A DNA stretch of 64,000 bases from Chrysemys picta bellii (taxonomy: Eukaryota; Chordata; Testudines; Emydidae). This document shows, piece after piece, positions 33,464-44,630 of this stretch (the first letter of the stretch is position 1; the number at the start of each line of letters is the position of its first letter). The position numbers and the translations under genes were made by a program. The notes beneath the pieces were generated by a model that saw only the letters and a list, made by a program, of their open reading frames with translations, searched no databases and had not been told where the DNA came from. Location: NCBI RefSeq assembly GCF_011386835.1, contig NC_088792.1, positions 46,676,882 to 46,740,881 on the forward strand. Direction: 5' to 3'.

Positions 33464-33647
33464 TCAGAACTCTGGGTTGTCACCTTCTTGCCATTCTGAC
33501 ATCCACTGACAACCACTCCTATGCATGCCAGATTGTTTACTAGAATGCCATTCTCCTGACATGACTCTGCATCAGCACTTTATCTTCAGACAGAAATGCC
33601 TAGAAGACACAGATCTGAGTGCAATCTCTACTGAAAATCTAAATCAG
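33464..33647 (-). pseudogene. MTERF1: Partial duplicate of the MTERF1 coding exon
   Basis: This segment aligns with 36124-36300, the part of the MTERF1 coding exon for roughly residues 40-98, in the same orientation. Shared blocks include TTGACATCCACT versus CTGACATCCACT, GCCATTCTCCTG and GCCTAGAAGACACAG; identity looks near 80% by eye. In the MTERF1 frame it shows the equivalent of VSSRHF but is then broken by a stop and small indels, so it is non-coding. It lies about 1.5 kb beyond the MTERF1 stop codon and just outside the gypsy element. Only one internal stretch of the exon is copied, which argues for a partial segmental duplication rather than retrotransposition; no poly(A) tract is seen. 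Confidence 0.85.
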
Positions 33648-34496
33648 TAAGTAATGCTTCTCTTGTAAACATTTAAATTTATACTCAAATAAAATGTACA
33701 TTTCCCAGGACCCTGAGAATTCAAGATCAAATTTAAGTGCCAAAACCTGCAAATACAAGCAGGTACCTACTGAATTTTTTCTTAGACTTCAGAATGAGGA
33801 TCCAGGTTCTTTGACTTCACCCTCTTCCTGCAAAGGAGGGAGTGAAAAAAAATAGACACTTACTTACACCTAGTTAAAGCAAGAGGACTAGATGTGTGAT
33901 CAAAGGGTAAGAAACATAAAAGCATACATATGTAAACATATATAAATCCTTATTTCATGTAATTAGGTGGGGAAAATGTGTCATTATAAACTTGAAATAA
34001 ACAGAATTACCTGTTCTTAAGATCAAAATCAGTTTGTATTATGCTTCAAGGAATAATGTCACGTTAGTTTTCTGCATTTAGGAGCTACCTCCTTAAAGTA
34101 TCTATGATTTGCAAATGCCAAGTACATTTGTCCTCATCTGAGAGACTTCTGTAGCATTTAATGACTCATCTGTCATCAATTCATTAGGCTGTGGACAATA
34201 CTTTGATGTCACATCCCTTTACTAACTGTTGTAAAGGAAGCTGCCCTTCTAAGTATGCCTGTTAGATTGAAGCCAACACTTCATATTATTAGATTTTATA
34301 GGCTTACAGAGACATGCTTCTATCATAAAGACTACATTTATACCAATCCTTATCAACAGACCTTTCAATGTATTTATCAAGGACACAGGCTCCTAGATCT
34401 TACTTATCTGATAAGATGAAGCAATGTAAAGAAATAGAATACCCCAGTCCAACAACTGGCTCCTGCAATGGGGTTTCAAATGGATGCAATGGTTAC
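33648..34496. other. No feature seen
   Basis: AT-rich sequence downstream of MTERF1. Weak similarity to MTERF1 may extend about 20 bp past 33647. Nothing else is recognised. Confidence 0.4.
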
Positions 34497-34803
34497 CAGG
34501 GGTCGGCAACCTTTCAGAAGTGGTGTGCCGAGTCTTCATTTATTCACTCTAATTTAAGGTTTCGCGTGCTAGTAATACATTTTAACATTTTTAGAAGGTC
34601 TCTTTCTATAAGTCAATAGTTTAGTTATATATTATAGATGTAAAGTAAATAAGGTTTTTAAAATGTTTAAAAAGCTTTATTTAAAATTAAATTAAAATGC
34701 AGAACCTCCTGGACTGGTGGCCAGGACCCAGACAGTGTGAGTGCCACTGAAAATCAGCTTGTGTGTCGCCTTCGGCACACGTGCCATAGGTTGCCTACCC
34801 CTG
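34497..34803. mobile_element. hAT-like MITE
   Basis: The inverted ends CAGGGGTCGGCAACCTTTCA and (complement of the right end) CAGGGGTAGGCAACCTATGG match at 16 of 20 positions. The interior is AT-rich with no ORF. The flanks share GGTTA but no exact 8-bp duplication was found. It lies in the 3' flank of MTERF1. Confidence 0.75.
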
Positions 34804-35187
34804 GGTTAGCCTGTGCTAAGCCAGTTCCAGAATCGAGGGTATGAATGATCCCTTGCTTTTGTATGGAAGAAAGGGCAAATAGTATATCTGACTTATCTTC
34901 TCTGTACCATTCATTATTCTGCATACCTCTATCTCCTCCAACTGGTGTACACTCTAAACCAGTCTCACTCTTTTCAATATCTGTGATCCACTACCATCAC
35001 AACTGGTAAGCAACACACCAAACGGTTCTCTTGGTCACCCTATAGCACCCTGCTAGTGATCGCTGCGAATTTACTTATCCTAAATAAGCAGTGCTAACTA
35101 ACCACAAATTATTTTGAAATAAGTTTCAGAATAACAAAACAGGACCCTTTTTCAAGTTTTTTAATTTCAAAATCTGACCCTGTATTC
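34804..35187. other. MTERF1 3' flank or 3' UTR
   Basis: Non-coding sequence immediately downstream of the MTERF1 stop on the minus strand. I see no canonical minus-strand AATAAA in the first 400 bp, so the transcript end could not be placed. Confidence 0.4.
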
Positions 35188-36417
35188 TCACAGAATGGAT
35201 TCTGTCCTCTTGATTAATCGCTGTGCACTATGTAATTTTTCCAATTTAGCTTCAAATCTCTTTTTACTTAAAGAAAGGATGCCAATTCCATTGGTTCTGA
35301 AGTCATAACTAGTTTTTTCCAGTTCCTTGACTTTGCTTCTTATAGTACTGATACTTATATCCAGAACGCGAGACATTTCAACTATTTGTTTAATGTGAAC
35401 CTTTGCTTGCAAGAGGCAATCTATTTTATCACTGAGGTTCTTGGATGAAAGAAAGAGCACACTTGGATAGCTAATGAAAAATCTATCCACCTCTCTTTCA
35501 GTGCACCCAAGAGATAACAGCTTCCCTTTAGCATTTGTAAAGTTTTTTTTCATATATTCATTAGATAAGTCCAAAATGTCAGCTCCACCGCCATGTAGCA
35601 GAGCTAGTAATTCCTCATTGCTCAGATGGAAAGATGATTGCAGGAACTCAACATTTGCATTCACTTGCTTGCTGCTCCGCAGGAGGATGAAGACATTTTT
35701 AGAAATGATGTGCTTCACAAAATCATTTGGGTTTTCACCACCTAAAGATAAACAGATCTCATGCAGGAGGTCAGTCAGCTGCTTATTCAGCTCCACTCCG
35801 TTAGAAAACACCCGAGGTGCTCTGGTCAACATATTGCAAAGGTGTTTAGAGGTTAGCCCAAGAGAACAGAAAAGTGTAATATTTTTCTCCATATTGATGT
35901 TATTACTGGAACGAAAGAAGGACTCAGGAGAACGTCCCAGAATATTTACAATTTCCAAATCAGTCATCAAAATACTTCTCCAAAGTTCCCAACGTTTTTC
36001 GAGAGACTCATAGGAACGCGTGATGGCCCGTGGATAACGTGAGATGATGCTGGCAATGACTTCATTAGTAGCCCCTTTGCTTTGCAGAAACCCTTTGAGG
36101 CCCTCTTCATTTGTGATCAGCTTCTTCAGAATTCCAGGTTGTCGCCTTCTCACCATTTTGACATCCACTCCCATACATGCCAGCTTGCTTACTAGATTGC
36201 CATTCTCCTGGCATGAGACTGCATTAGCACTCTCTGTCTTCAGATAGAAGTGCCTAGAAGACACAGGTCTGAGCACAATCTCTCTTGAAAATCTAATCAG
36301 CCAGAAACAATTCATATTGTAAAGACGTGAGTTTTTCGTGTGCAACAGTCCCCTAGCTGCCATAGGGATCAGCTTCTGCAAATATCTTTGTAGTACTGTA
36401 TGTCCACTGTTTAGCAT
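35188..36417 (-). CDS. MTERF1: Mitochondrial transcription termination factor 1 (single coding exon)
   Basis: MTERF1 is a mitochondrial DNA-binding protein that terminates or modulates heavy-strand transcription near the tRNA-Leu gene after the rRNAs. The 409-codon frame matches vertebrate MTERF1 throughout: GVDVKMVRRRQPGI, VIASIISRYPRAITR (about residues 106-120), SDLEIVNILERSPESFFR-like sequence, LDLSNEY, LLSLGCTEREV and KKRFEAKLEKL near the end. These belong to the repeated leucine/proline-rich mTERF motifs that form a curved helical DNA-binding solenoid. The first 60 or so residues are Arg/Lys-rich and poor in acids, as expected for a mitochondrial import signal. The ATG at 36417 is chosen because it lies directly after a C-tract plus CAG splice acceptor and aligns with the known start; the open frame upstream (to a GTG at 36453) is intronic. 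Length is close to the human 399 residues. The neighbour AKAP9 is divergent. Confidence 0.96.
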   Translation of the reverse strand: MLNSGHTVLQRYLQKLIPMAARGLLHTKNSRLYNMNCFWLIRFSREIVLRPVSSRHFYLKTESANAVSCQENGNLVSKLACMGVDVKMVRRRQPGILKKLITNEEGLKGFLQSKGATNEVIASIISRYPRAITRSYESLEKRWELWRSILMTDLEIVNILGRSPESFFRSSNNINMEKNITLFCSLGLTSKHLCNMLTRAPRVFSNGVELNKQLTDLLHEICLSLGGENPNDFVKHIISKNVFILLRSSKQVNANVEFLQSSFHLSNEELLALLHGGGADILDLSNEYMKKNFTNAKGKLLSLGCTEREVDRFFISYPSVLFLSSKNLSDKIDCLLQAKVHIKQIVEMSRVLDISISTIRSKVKELEKTSYDFRTNGIGILSLSKKRFEAKLEKLHSAQRLIKRTESIL

Positions 36418-36431
36418 CTGGGGGGGGGGGG
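36418..36431 (-). other. MTERF1: Splice acceptor of the MTERF1 coding exon
   Basis: On the minus strand a run of C residues ends in AG exactly before the ATG at 36417, a strong polypyrimidine tract and acceptor. The translated region therefore begins at the first base of this exon. Confidence 0.75.
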
Positions 36432-38915
36432 AAAACAAACAGTCATTATGCACAGCTACTGGACACTAAATGAAGAATATGGATGTTTATTTTTAAATAG
36501 TTAGAGCTTAAAAAAAAATAAATAACCTGCCCAAGTAGGAATATCTAATTATTTAGTTAAAAGATCTAGCTAAAAAAAACCTATAAATTAGCAAATTCAA
36601 TAAATTGTTTAAAATTCATTTATTTAAAATTCTGGAGGGAGGCGAACAGAAGTGTACAGGATTACTACCATGAAACCAGAATAAAATGTTCAGTTACATT
36701 AAAGGAGTAAGTTTCAGGCTTCCATCTCTTAAGAGGCACGGTACAGACAGCCCAGGTGGGAAGCTAGAGTAGCTTTAAACCAGCTTTGCACGCTCCCGAT
36801 TCTGGACTGCTCTGATGGCTGAAGTGTCCCCCAGGAAGCCCTGGAGGTCTGTCTACATTATGGTAGACTCCCTGAGCAGTAGTGCTGCCCAGAATTTCCC
36901 ACATGCCTCACTCCAAACATTCCTCTCCCAGACGCAGCCATTTCCCCAGCACAACCCCTACATATGGGCTTGAGAAGGGTCCTAGGAGGACAGCCTACAG
37001 CTCTCTTCCCCCAGCTCTTGTTCCAAAGGAGCTCTCCCCCAGCTGGACCTGGGGCTTTTAGGCCCCTTTATACTACTCTGGCCCCTTTATTCAGCATAGA
37101 GCAATTGGTGCAGGAGTGAGAATCTCACCCAAGGTGAGGACTCAGCAAGGAAAGTTTGCATAACACGGACATCTCACCACATCCAACCCTGTCCCCTTTC
37201 ATAGTTGCCAACATTTGAAACTGTTTCTCAAGGAATAGTTCTCCACAAAGAGTTGGGAAGTTGAAAATCACAAATCCCCCAAGAACTGAAGTTTGTGTGT
37301 GTATTCTGGTCAATTTCATGTTGAGTTCTGGGTTAGTTGGTTGTATTTTTTTTCTTTCATCCTTGCTTCTTCTATTTCCCCACCCTCTAAGCTGTTTCTT
37401 CCATATAACACACAACACCACTATCCTGAGCCACAAAGCCCCTCATCTGATTCAGCATATTACAGCCAAGAAGATATCAGGCATTGCAACGCCTGACTTT
37501 GATGCTGACACTTGGGTTTATAAATATAACTCTCTTGTAACCAATCAATTGTCTGTACACAGTCTAAGTACAGTAACAAGTTTTAATGCCATCTGATCAA
37601 AAATGGAAGTTAACAAAGATGAACAAGTTTTTTGTATCCCCTTCACAAAAAGGGGACTTACAATATAGGTTATTTCTTGGAACCTTTGCAGAAGGCTGGT
37701 CATTTAAAATCCCCAGCTGTTAGGTCTTCCAATACAGTCAAACTAAGCCAAGCAATTCAGAAAATTATGTCAGTCTCTTAGTGCCACAAATTCATGTCAG
37801 AAATCCTCAACAAGTGACACAAACACCCCACTGAAGTGAATAGAATTTTTCTCCTATTCATCAGAATTGGGAGTTTTAAATGTTGATATAAACACAATAT
37901 GAAAAGGTAGTTTCAAAAGTTAAAAATCTCAGGTGCTGCAAAACATTTTTCAAAATAGCAAAATGGACTCCGGCCCCATTAGGAATTAATTCCTGGCAAA
38001 TTTCCAGAGTTTTAAAAATCAAACCATTTTTACATAAAAAAAATAGTTAAACTGTTGACATGTGCCAGACCCTTATTGTGTAATAAATAAGGATAAGCGG
38101 CACTTGTAGCTTCTATGGGTTTATTTACAATAAGGGAGGGGGAGAGTTAGGAGCTCCCAGACACTTCTGGCTGCCAAGAGGGAACCCTGATGGGCTCCCT
38201 CTCAGGTGTTATTACAAGGGTTAGGGCTCCTGAGACAGGAAGGAGCAAGTATTTCAAATGCTGAAAAGAAAAATTCTTCAGCAGCCGTGGTGCAATGGGG
38301 AACATCACCAGAGGCCCCTAGAGTACGGAAAGGATCAAGCACTCCTACCAACAACATCCTGCATCAACAATGGGAGAAGGGAAGGATAGACGCCATTATG
38401 CCACCCAGAGATAGAAGGGGAGCAGACAGCTGTGTCCTCCAAAAATAATGGTGGGGAGGGACTGAATAAGGAGCATGCAACCTCTCTGTAATTCTGCATT
38501 AATGAACAGAGGGGTCAGGAGGGGCACAGATGGGCATGCCCCACAGTGTAACTGTAATACTGTAGACATTATGCCTCACCCCTGACACAGAACAAGCAAA
38601 AAACCTCCCTTCAAAAAACAAAATAAGAAGTGCCAGCCACTGCAAAGGAATAGGAGAAAGTGAAGGTGGACATGGAGAGCCATGTCTGGTTTCACATGGG
38701 CTAGAAACCAGCCACGCAGACCTTCATCTCCCCACTTCCCTTGCTGAAGGCAGGTTGGATATGGAAGAAACAGCTTAGAGGGTGGGGAAATTTCTTCCCT
38801 CTTAGAAGGCATCAAGATGGTTTTAATTCAAACTGCCATAAGAGGTGGTTTTTACATCTGAATCTAATACAGTTAAACATACAAAAGTGAACGTAGACTG
38901 GAAAGCCTGACTCAC
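36432..38915 (-). other. Probable MTERF1 5' intron; no other feature seen
   Basis: Sequence between the coding exon and the candidate 5' exon. Open frames at 37125-37596, 38206-38448 and 38576-38815 lack domains. The stretch 38060-38560 is GC-richer and may be an unrecognised repeat. Confidence 0.45.
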
Positions 38916-39018
38916 CTTTAATAGTAGTGGCCCAGCCTTAACACCTTGAGTGTGTGCAAACAACCTATTGGTATTTTTCAGTACCTGGATCGCACATATA
39001 TAAATCCTTTTCCATTCA
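38916..39018 (-). other. MTERF1: Candidate MTERF1 5' untranslated exon 2
   Basis: On the minus strand a pyrimidine tract (TTTTTTTCTTCCTCCTGCAG) precedes 39018, and a strong donor (AAAG/GTGAGT) follows 38916, defining a 103-nt exon. Spliced to 36417 it would be open in the MTERF1 frame but has no in-frame ATG, so it looks untranslated. It carries a 16-codon upstream ORF (MEKDLYMC..., ATG at 39015, stop at 38965). No other gene explains it. The call rests on splice signals and position only. Confidence 0.5.
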
Positions 39019-39103
39019 CTGCAGGAGGAAGAAAAAAATGTAAATCAATGTTATGCAGATTAACAATCCAAGCCAATTCTTAGAATAACAGTAAATATGA
39101 AAA

Positions 39104-39235
39104 AAAAAGAACAGAAGTACTTGTGGCACCTTGGAGACTAACAAATTTATTAGAGCATAAGCTTTCGTGGACTACAGACCACTTCTTTGGATGCATCTAG
39201 AGTGGAATAAATATTGAGGAGATATATTCTTTCAT
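39104..39235 (-). mobile_element. Penelope-like element 3' terminal fragment
   Basis: AGTACTTGTGGCACCTTGGA through GATGCATCTAGAGTGG is the same 3' terminus as at 16359, truncated after about 130 bp. It lies in the presumed MTERF1 intron. Confidence 0.8.
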
Positions 39236-39299
39236 TGGTACAGGTGTGTAACTTCTGTTCTCCCCACCCAGGAGTAACACATATGCCTGAAGAGCAGAA

Positions 39300-39414
39300 T
39301 AAACACCCTAAAAATTACACTGAGCAAATCCCTATTACTTAAATTTGTGGAAGCTTCTTCACTGGAGGTTTTCAAAAGGAGGTAGGATAACCATCTGTCT
39401 TGGATGGTTTAGAC
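39300..39414 (+). mobile_element. CR1 LINE 3' fragment
   Basis: TCACTGGAGGTTTTCAAAAG and GGATAACCATCTGTCTTGG match the end of the CR1 reading frame. The sequence stops where a hAT-type end begins at 39415, so the terminal tail is missing. Confidence 0.55.
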
Positions 39415-39555
39415 CAGTGATGGGCAACCTGCAGCCCACAGGCCGCACGCGATCCGTCAGGGTAATCCGCTGGCGGGCTGCAAGACAGTTTGTTTACACT
39501 GACCATCCACAGGCATGGCCACCCACAGCTCCTAGTGGCTGCGGTTCGCCGTTCC
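39415..39555. mobile_element. hAT-type element, left fragment
   Basis: It starts CAGTGATGGGCAACCTGCAG, a hAT-like terminus, followed by GGTAATCCGCTGGCGGGC. It is cut at about 39555 by a Penelope-like insertion, and no right half was found beyond it. Confidence 0.6.
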
Positions 39556-40612
39556 TGCATACAAACACAATTGCTCCAATCCCTCAGACAGAGACAAACA
39601 CCTACAGGATCTCTATCAAGCGTTCTTAAAATGACAATACCCACCTGAAGGGTACCCAGAAGTCACCTACTACAGGACAGGCCCAACAAAGAAAGTAACA
39701 GAACGCCACTAGCCATCAGCTACAGCCCCCAACTAAAACCTCTCCAGCGCATCATCAAGGATCTACAACCTATTTTGAAGGATGATCCCTCACTCTCACA
39801 GACCTTGGGAGAGGGGCCAGTCTTCACTTACAGACAGCCCCCCAACCTGAAGCAAATACTCACCAGCAACTACACACCACACAACAGAAACACTAACGCA
39901 GGAACCAATCCCTGCAACAAACCCCGTTGCCAACTCTGTCCACATATCTATTCAAGGGACACCATCATAGGACCTAACCACATTAGCCACACCATCAGGG
40001 ACTCGTTCACCTGCATGCCATCATGTGCCAGCAATGCCCCTCTGCCATGTACATTGGCCAAACTGGACAGTCTCTACGCAAAAGAATAAATGGACACAAA
40101 TCAGACATCCAGAATGCAACATTCAAAAACCAGTAAGAGAGCACTTCAATTTCCCTAGACATTCAATAACAGACTTAAACGTGGCCATTCTTCAACAAAA
40201 AAAAATTCAAAAACAGACTTCAATGAGAAACTGCAGAACTGGAATTAATTTGCAAATTTGACACCATCAAATTAGGCCTGAATAAAGACTGGGAGTGGCT
40301 GGGTCACTATAAAAAGTAATTTTCCCTCTGTTGATATTCACCCCTTCTTGTCAGCTGTTGGGAATAGGCTACATCCACCCTGATTGAATTAGCCTCGTTA
40401 GCACTGACCCCCAACTTGGTAAGGCAACTCCCATCTTTTCATGTGCTGTATATTTATACCTGCCTACTGTATTTTTCACTCCATGCATCTGATGAAGTGG
40501 GTTTTAGCCCATGAAAGCTTATGCCCAAATAAATTTGTTAGTCTCTAAAGTACCACAAGGACTCCGCGTTGGTTTTGCTGATACAGACTAACACAGCTAC
40601 CGCTCTGAAACC
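39556..40612 (+). mobile_element. Penelope-like element, 5'-truncated
   Basis: Plus-strand copy containing the endonuclease region and the full 3' terminus (CATGCATCTGATGAAGTGGG to CAGCTACCGCTCTGAAACC). It lacks the reverse transcriptase. Compared with the copy at 7352 it has lost about 40 bp near 39640. Confidence 0.8.
39628..40318 (+). pseudogene. Penelope-like GIY-YIG endonuclease, frameshifted
   Basis: The upstream half is open (CNKPRCQLCPHI cysteine cluster). A deletion around 40015 removes the first GIY-YIG beta strand (the VIYAI segment present at 7578 is missing). The following core, MYIGQT-like and SLYAKE/KNKWTQIRH, is split between two frames. The product would be inactive. Confidence 0.72.
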
Positions 40613-41052
40613 TAAAATTTAATAGTAATTAAGACAAGGTTTCTTTTACAAGGGATGCGCAATCACAATATCACTTTATAATTTAGTAAAATTTTATTAG
40701 TAATAACTTACTAGTCTTTAATAGTTACAGTGCAATCGCACTCAGATGTCCCGGTTTGCACCAGAGATCCATTGTGCTGTGTGACAAAGAGGCAGTCCCC
40801 ATCCTGAAGAATTTGCAATCTAAGGTCCTGAACCTGCAAACAGCTGCTAACAAATGCTCTTTTTATAGATTATGCCTTTTAAAAATATTTTCTGTCCCTA
40901 AAAATATCCATTTGTCTGCACTGACTCATATGACAAGAGAAAAAGAACCTTCCTCCAAAATAGCAAAGGACATATGATTGCACAGCTCATTTCTATTTCT
41001 ATTATTCTAAGCAATAATCTCCCCAGACCTCCCTGACCTAAGCATCCACTGG
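40613..41052. other. Unassigned; weak dispersed-repeat match
   Basis: About 40765-40845 (GCTGTGTGACAAAGAGGCAG, CCTGAAGAATTTGCAATCTA) resembles 53075-53125, suggesting a shared old repeat. No gene is seen. Confidence 0.35.
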
Positions 41053-41172
41053 GGGTTGCCAAATTTGGTTGGACGAATTCCTGGAGATTTAATCACATGA
41101 CATAATCTTTAATTAAAGATTACTCTTTAATTCCTGGAGACTCCAGAACAATCCTGGAGGGTTGGCAACCCT
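41053..41172. mobile_element. Short MITE with GGGTTGCCAA ends
   Basis: The left end GGGTTGCCAA and right end TTGGCAACCC are inverted. The interior carries a second inverted pair around TAATCTTTAATTAAAGATTA. About 120 bp long, non-coding. Confidence 0.58.
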
Positions 41173-41701
41173 AATTTGGGGATTTTTATTTCACATTGCT
41201 CAGACATGAGACCTTTGCCAATACACAGAAACACTAGTCAAATTTCAAGCAAAAATTCAGACTAATGAATACAGTTTAATATCTTCAGAAACCCCACTAT
41301 AAGACAAAATAAATATACTGCTCTAAACCCTCTTGGTTGCATTTTACACAGCAGAATCAGTCCTTATGTTGCACGCAGATAATCCTATCACTTTACTCGG
41401 ATTCGAAGACCACTTTGACTTCCCTTTAGTCTTGCTAACTCTTCCTATTGGGCAAAGCAAATCTTTTTCCTGTTAAATCAAGCCCCAAAACCTTGCTGCT
41501 TTCATAAGAGTAATTTTCAAGCATTTAATCGGTACATTCTAGCTAACCCCTTTTAATTAAATCATTTCACTGCTCCGTTCTTCCTTACATTTCGTTTCAC
41601 TTTGCAATTTGCATTCTGCTAATAGGAACGTGAAACGCGGTATAGCCGAGATGTGATTTATGTTTTCCATCCAGTAAGATTGAACGTAAAATGACTCTTA
41701 C

Positions 41702-41790
41702 CTGAGTAACCCGTGCAATAAGACTGTAAAACGTGTAATTTACCATCACGTTGCCCTCTGGAGTCTTCCTCATCGTAGGTTAAAGTTGAA
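41702..41790 (-). other. MTERF1: Candidate MTERF1 first exon (5' UTR)
   Basis: On the minus strand a strong donor (ACTCAG/GTAAGAG) follows 41702. The exon contains an upstream ORF of 24 codons (ATG at 41773, MRKTPEGNVMVNYTF...), whose stop TGA is created exactly at the junction with the exon at 39018. The 5' end is unknown; the local sequence is modestly CpG-containing (AACGCGG at about 41635) but not an island. Supported only by splice signals and position upstream of MTERF1. Confidence 0.4.
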
Positions 41791-42211
41791 AGCTAACAAG
41801 GAGAAAGCAGTCAAAACTAGTAAAGAAGAAAACTTGATATTAAAAAGGATTTGGTTTTCGTTTTAGTGCTGCCACCTAGCAGATTCCTGTTTTCACTCAT
41901 TTTAGTTAAAGTGAACTGCTGCACCAGGAGATGGCAGTATAAAATAGCATAACCATGCAATTTGTGCAGCGGTGTTTTGTGCTATATTTAAAATTTGGGG
42001 GAGGGGTATCCACAATGTTTTTGTAGAGTATGTAGGAAAGAAGAGTTGGCTACTAACAACCTTCCCAAAGATGACAGGTGTCTGAAGCCTCTCCAGGAGG
42101 ATATGGAATACGGAGCAGAGACATTGCCATTGGCCTTCATATAGCACCATCACATTTCTTCCCCCAAAAGTCTCATTAAATGGATGAGTGAGGATTCTAA
42201 CATGTCTGTTA
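41791..42211. other. No feature seen
   Basis: Upstream flank of the putative MTERF1 first exon. The minus-strand open frame at 41902-42351 runs into a MITE and has no domain. Confidence 0.4.
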
Positions 42212-42356
42212 CAAAAGGTTGTCACCTGTCCAGGTTTTCCCAGGATTGTCCTTTTTTGAGGTAGCTGCCCTAGGAAATCTGTAAGGGTGCTCAGTACACG
42301 CTGCCAGCTGTCCAGTTGTATGGGCTTGGGTGGGATCATCCCGGATGGCAACCCTA
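42212..42356. mobile_element. Short MITE-like element
   Basis: The ends AGGTTGTCACC and GGATGGCAACCCTA are loosely inverted. The interior (TTTTCCCAGGATTGTCC) looks like a family I associate with turtles. Decayed. Confidence 0.42.
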
Positions 42357-42699
42357 TGCATTGTCGTCAACACATTCACAGTGGGTACCAAATGTATTTT
42401 TTTAAACAAATTCAACAAAGAGAAGGATTTTAATTTTTGTATTATTTAATTTTATCATAAAGTTAGGTCCAATGTGTCAATTCTTTATCAGGGCAGTAAG
42501 GACTAGTAATGTATTAGGGCTAATCCTGACCTCAATGCCCAGCCAGATAACTAACCTGGGTATAAATGGGCAGGTGTCTGTAGCTGCTGTTTCAGCCTCA
42601 GGACTGCAGTAGCCTCAGTGGTCATATGGGGATAATGACTGATGAATACCCATGCTGCTTGGCCCTGACCCACCCACCTCTTTTAATAAATAACTAAAT

Positions 42700-42822
42700 T
42701 AATGGAGATATCCTATCTCCTAGAACTGGAAGGGACCAAGGTCATCAAGTCTAGCCCACTGCCTTCACTAACAGGACCAAGTACTGATTTTGCCCCAGAT
42801 CCCTAAGTGGCCCACCTACAGA
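42700..42822 (-). mobile_element. SINE/CR1-tail fragment
   Basis: TAGAACTGGAAGGGACC, AGTCTAGCCCACTGCCTTC and GCCCCAGATCCCTAAGTGGC form the tail half of a tRNA-type SINE related to that at 5931. The tRNA-like head is missing. Confidence 0.5.
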
Positions 42823-44540
42823 ATTTACTAAAGGAGTCACAGTTCTAAGAATTCTGGATTTCACTGCCATGGTATCAATTCTGGATCATGCCATTTCTCT
42901 CCTCACCGCTGCCATATTTCAGGGCAGGCAACCCAGGCAACCGCCTGGGGTGCTGGCCTTAGGAGGTGTCGAGCTCAGGGTGCTGTTTTTGTTGTTAGCA
43001 ACAGAAAGGAAAGTAAAATGTTTGAAGTAAAATGTTTCAGTTATTCCATATGTGGATTCATTTTTCATTAACCTCCTAGATCTTTGTAGAATCTCGTGGA
43101 ATCTTTAAATGGTATTCAGAAGTTTAACAAATGAAGACACTCCTAGCCTGGGGTTCCATTTGGTTTAGGGCCAGCCCTGCTTCTCACATTCTGCTGTGGA
43201 CATTTTAATCTGCCATGAAGCATGGCCTGCATACATTTGGAGGGAGGCAGAGGGCACTGGCAGGTATTTATTCTGGCAAACTGGTACATTCCCCCAAACT
43301 GTTAGGAAACCTAGATATTGTGATAAAGGTTATAAAGGTTTCATACTGTAACTGAGGTTTTATATTCCATTTAAAACAAATAATGATCATTGAGATAAAA
43401 TACAAAAGGAGGCAAACTTACACCTACCCATACAATAAGTATAAAAGAACCTTATTCTGAATATTTAAAGGAAGTTGGGACAATTGTATACACTTCAGAC
43501 ATACCGTAAGATGTAAGTGTACTATAATATTTTATATATACCAACTGATCTGTGATACAAGTAGAATTTTTGTACATAACTGAATTAGGAAATGTCAATC
43601 AGGTGCTCCAGGATCACTTAATTCATTATCTGCATAAGTTGCAGGCTTACTTAAATTACTTCCCTGATATATTATACTTCAGAATAAATTATTCATCGTA
43701 CCAAACTTGCTACACTGCAGGGGGTCTTAATCTTCTTTTCAGCTACAGAATTCATATCAAAGAAGTGACCAGCTCAGCAAACCTAAAATATTTGTCTCTT
43801 TAATTAAAAGATGAGGAATAATAATCAAATATGTCCAAAAAGAGATGTGTAGAGTTTACAATCTGTCAAACTATAAGCTGTACAACTCCAGGATCCAGAA
43901 AACAACAACACTGTACTTCAGGGGGTATGTATTACTGCACTATTACAAGAGATCTGTGCATCATTCCATTTATCTGAGTTAGTGATTAATATCTTTACAA
44001 CAGGAGATAAATATGTTGAGCGTTCAGAATATAAGTAAAGTGCTTATGTATATGTTTTTGCAGATGCATATTTGATGCATGGAGCGAGCATGCTTGTATG
44101 CCTATATGTATGATTTTGTGAACACGTGTATATACAGCATGTGAATGTGCAGATGCAGTTATCTTTGTATAGTTCTGCATGTGGTGTGTATATGTTCTGA
44201 TGCAATTTGGAACACTATAAAAAGGTCTCAGCAAAATGTATTTAGATGTACAGAGTATTAATATTTAATAATGAATAAAAGTAGACATACAATGGAGAGA
44301 CCTATACAATGTTTTCATTGTGTATACATCACATGAACTTGGCTAATGTACAAGGCCTACAATTAACATATAAAAATCCACACTTTATTTTAGCTGACTT
44401 TCTAAAAGTTGTTTCTTTCCTCAGTGCCCATATTGCTTCTTATGTTGCTTTTTAAATTAATTATAAATAAGAAGTGGATAAACACAAAACAATGATTACA
44501 TCCACATCAGACCTTGAGCAACCTCTATAATAATTACCTA
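42823..44540. other. No feature seen
   Basis: AT-rich sequence with a TGTATATG-rich low-complexity patch at about 44035-44200. No gene or recognisable repeat. Confidence 0.4.
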
Positions 44541-44630
44541 GGCCCTGATCCTCAAAGATATTTAAGGTCCAAACTTCCATTGATTTCAAGTTAGGGGCCT
44601 AAATAGCTTTGTGGACCTGATCCTAACCCC
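44541..44630. mobile_element. Short TIR element
   Basis: The ends TAGGCCCTGATCCTCAAAG and (complement) TAGGATCAGGTCCACAAAG match well, over about 90 bp. Related by sequence to the ends of the element at 48144. Confidence 0.45.

Noticed and set aside
35474..36247. Plus-strand open frames opposite MTERF1
   Set aside because: They are antisense shadows of the conserved MTERF1 coding exon.
36418..36453. Upstream extension of the MTERF1 frame by 12 codons to a GTG
   Set aside because: The extra codons read through a C-rich splice acceptor and have no ATG; the ATG at 36417 aligns with the known start.
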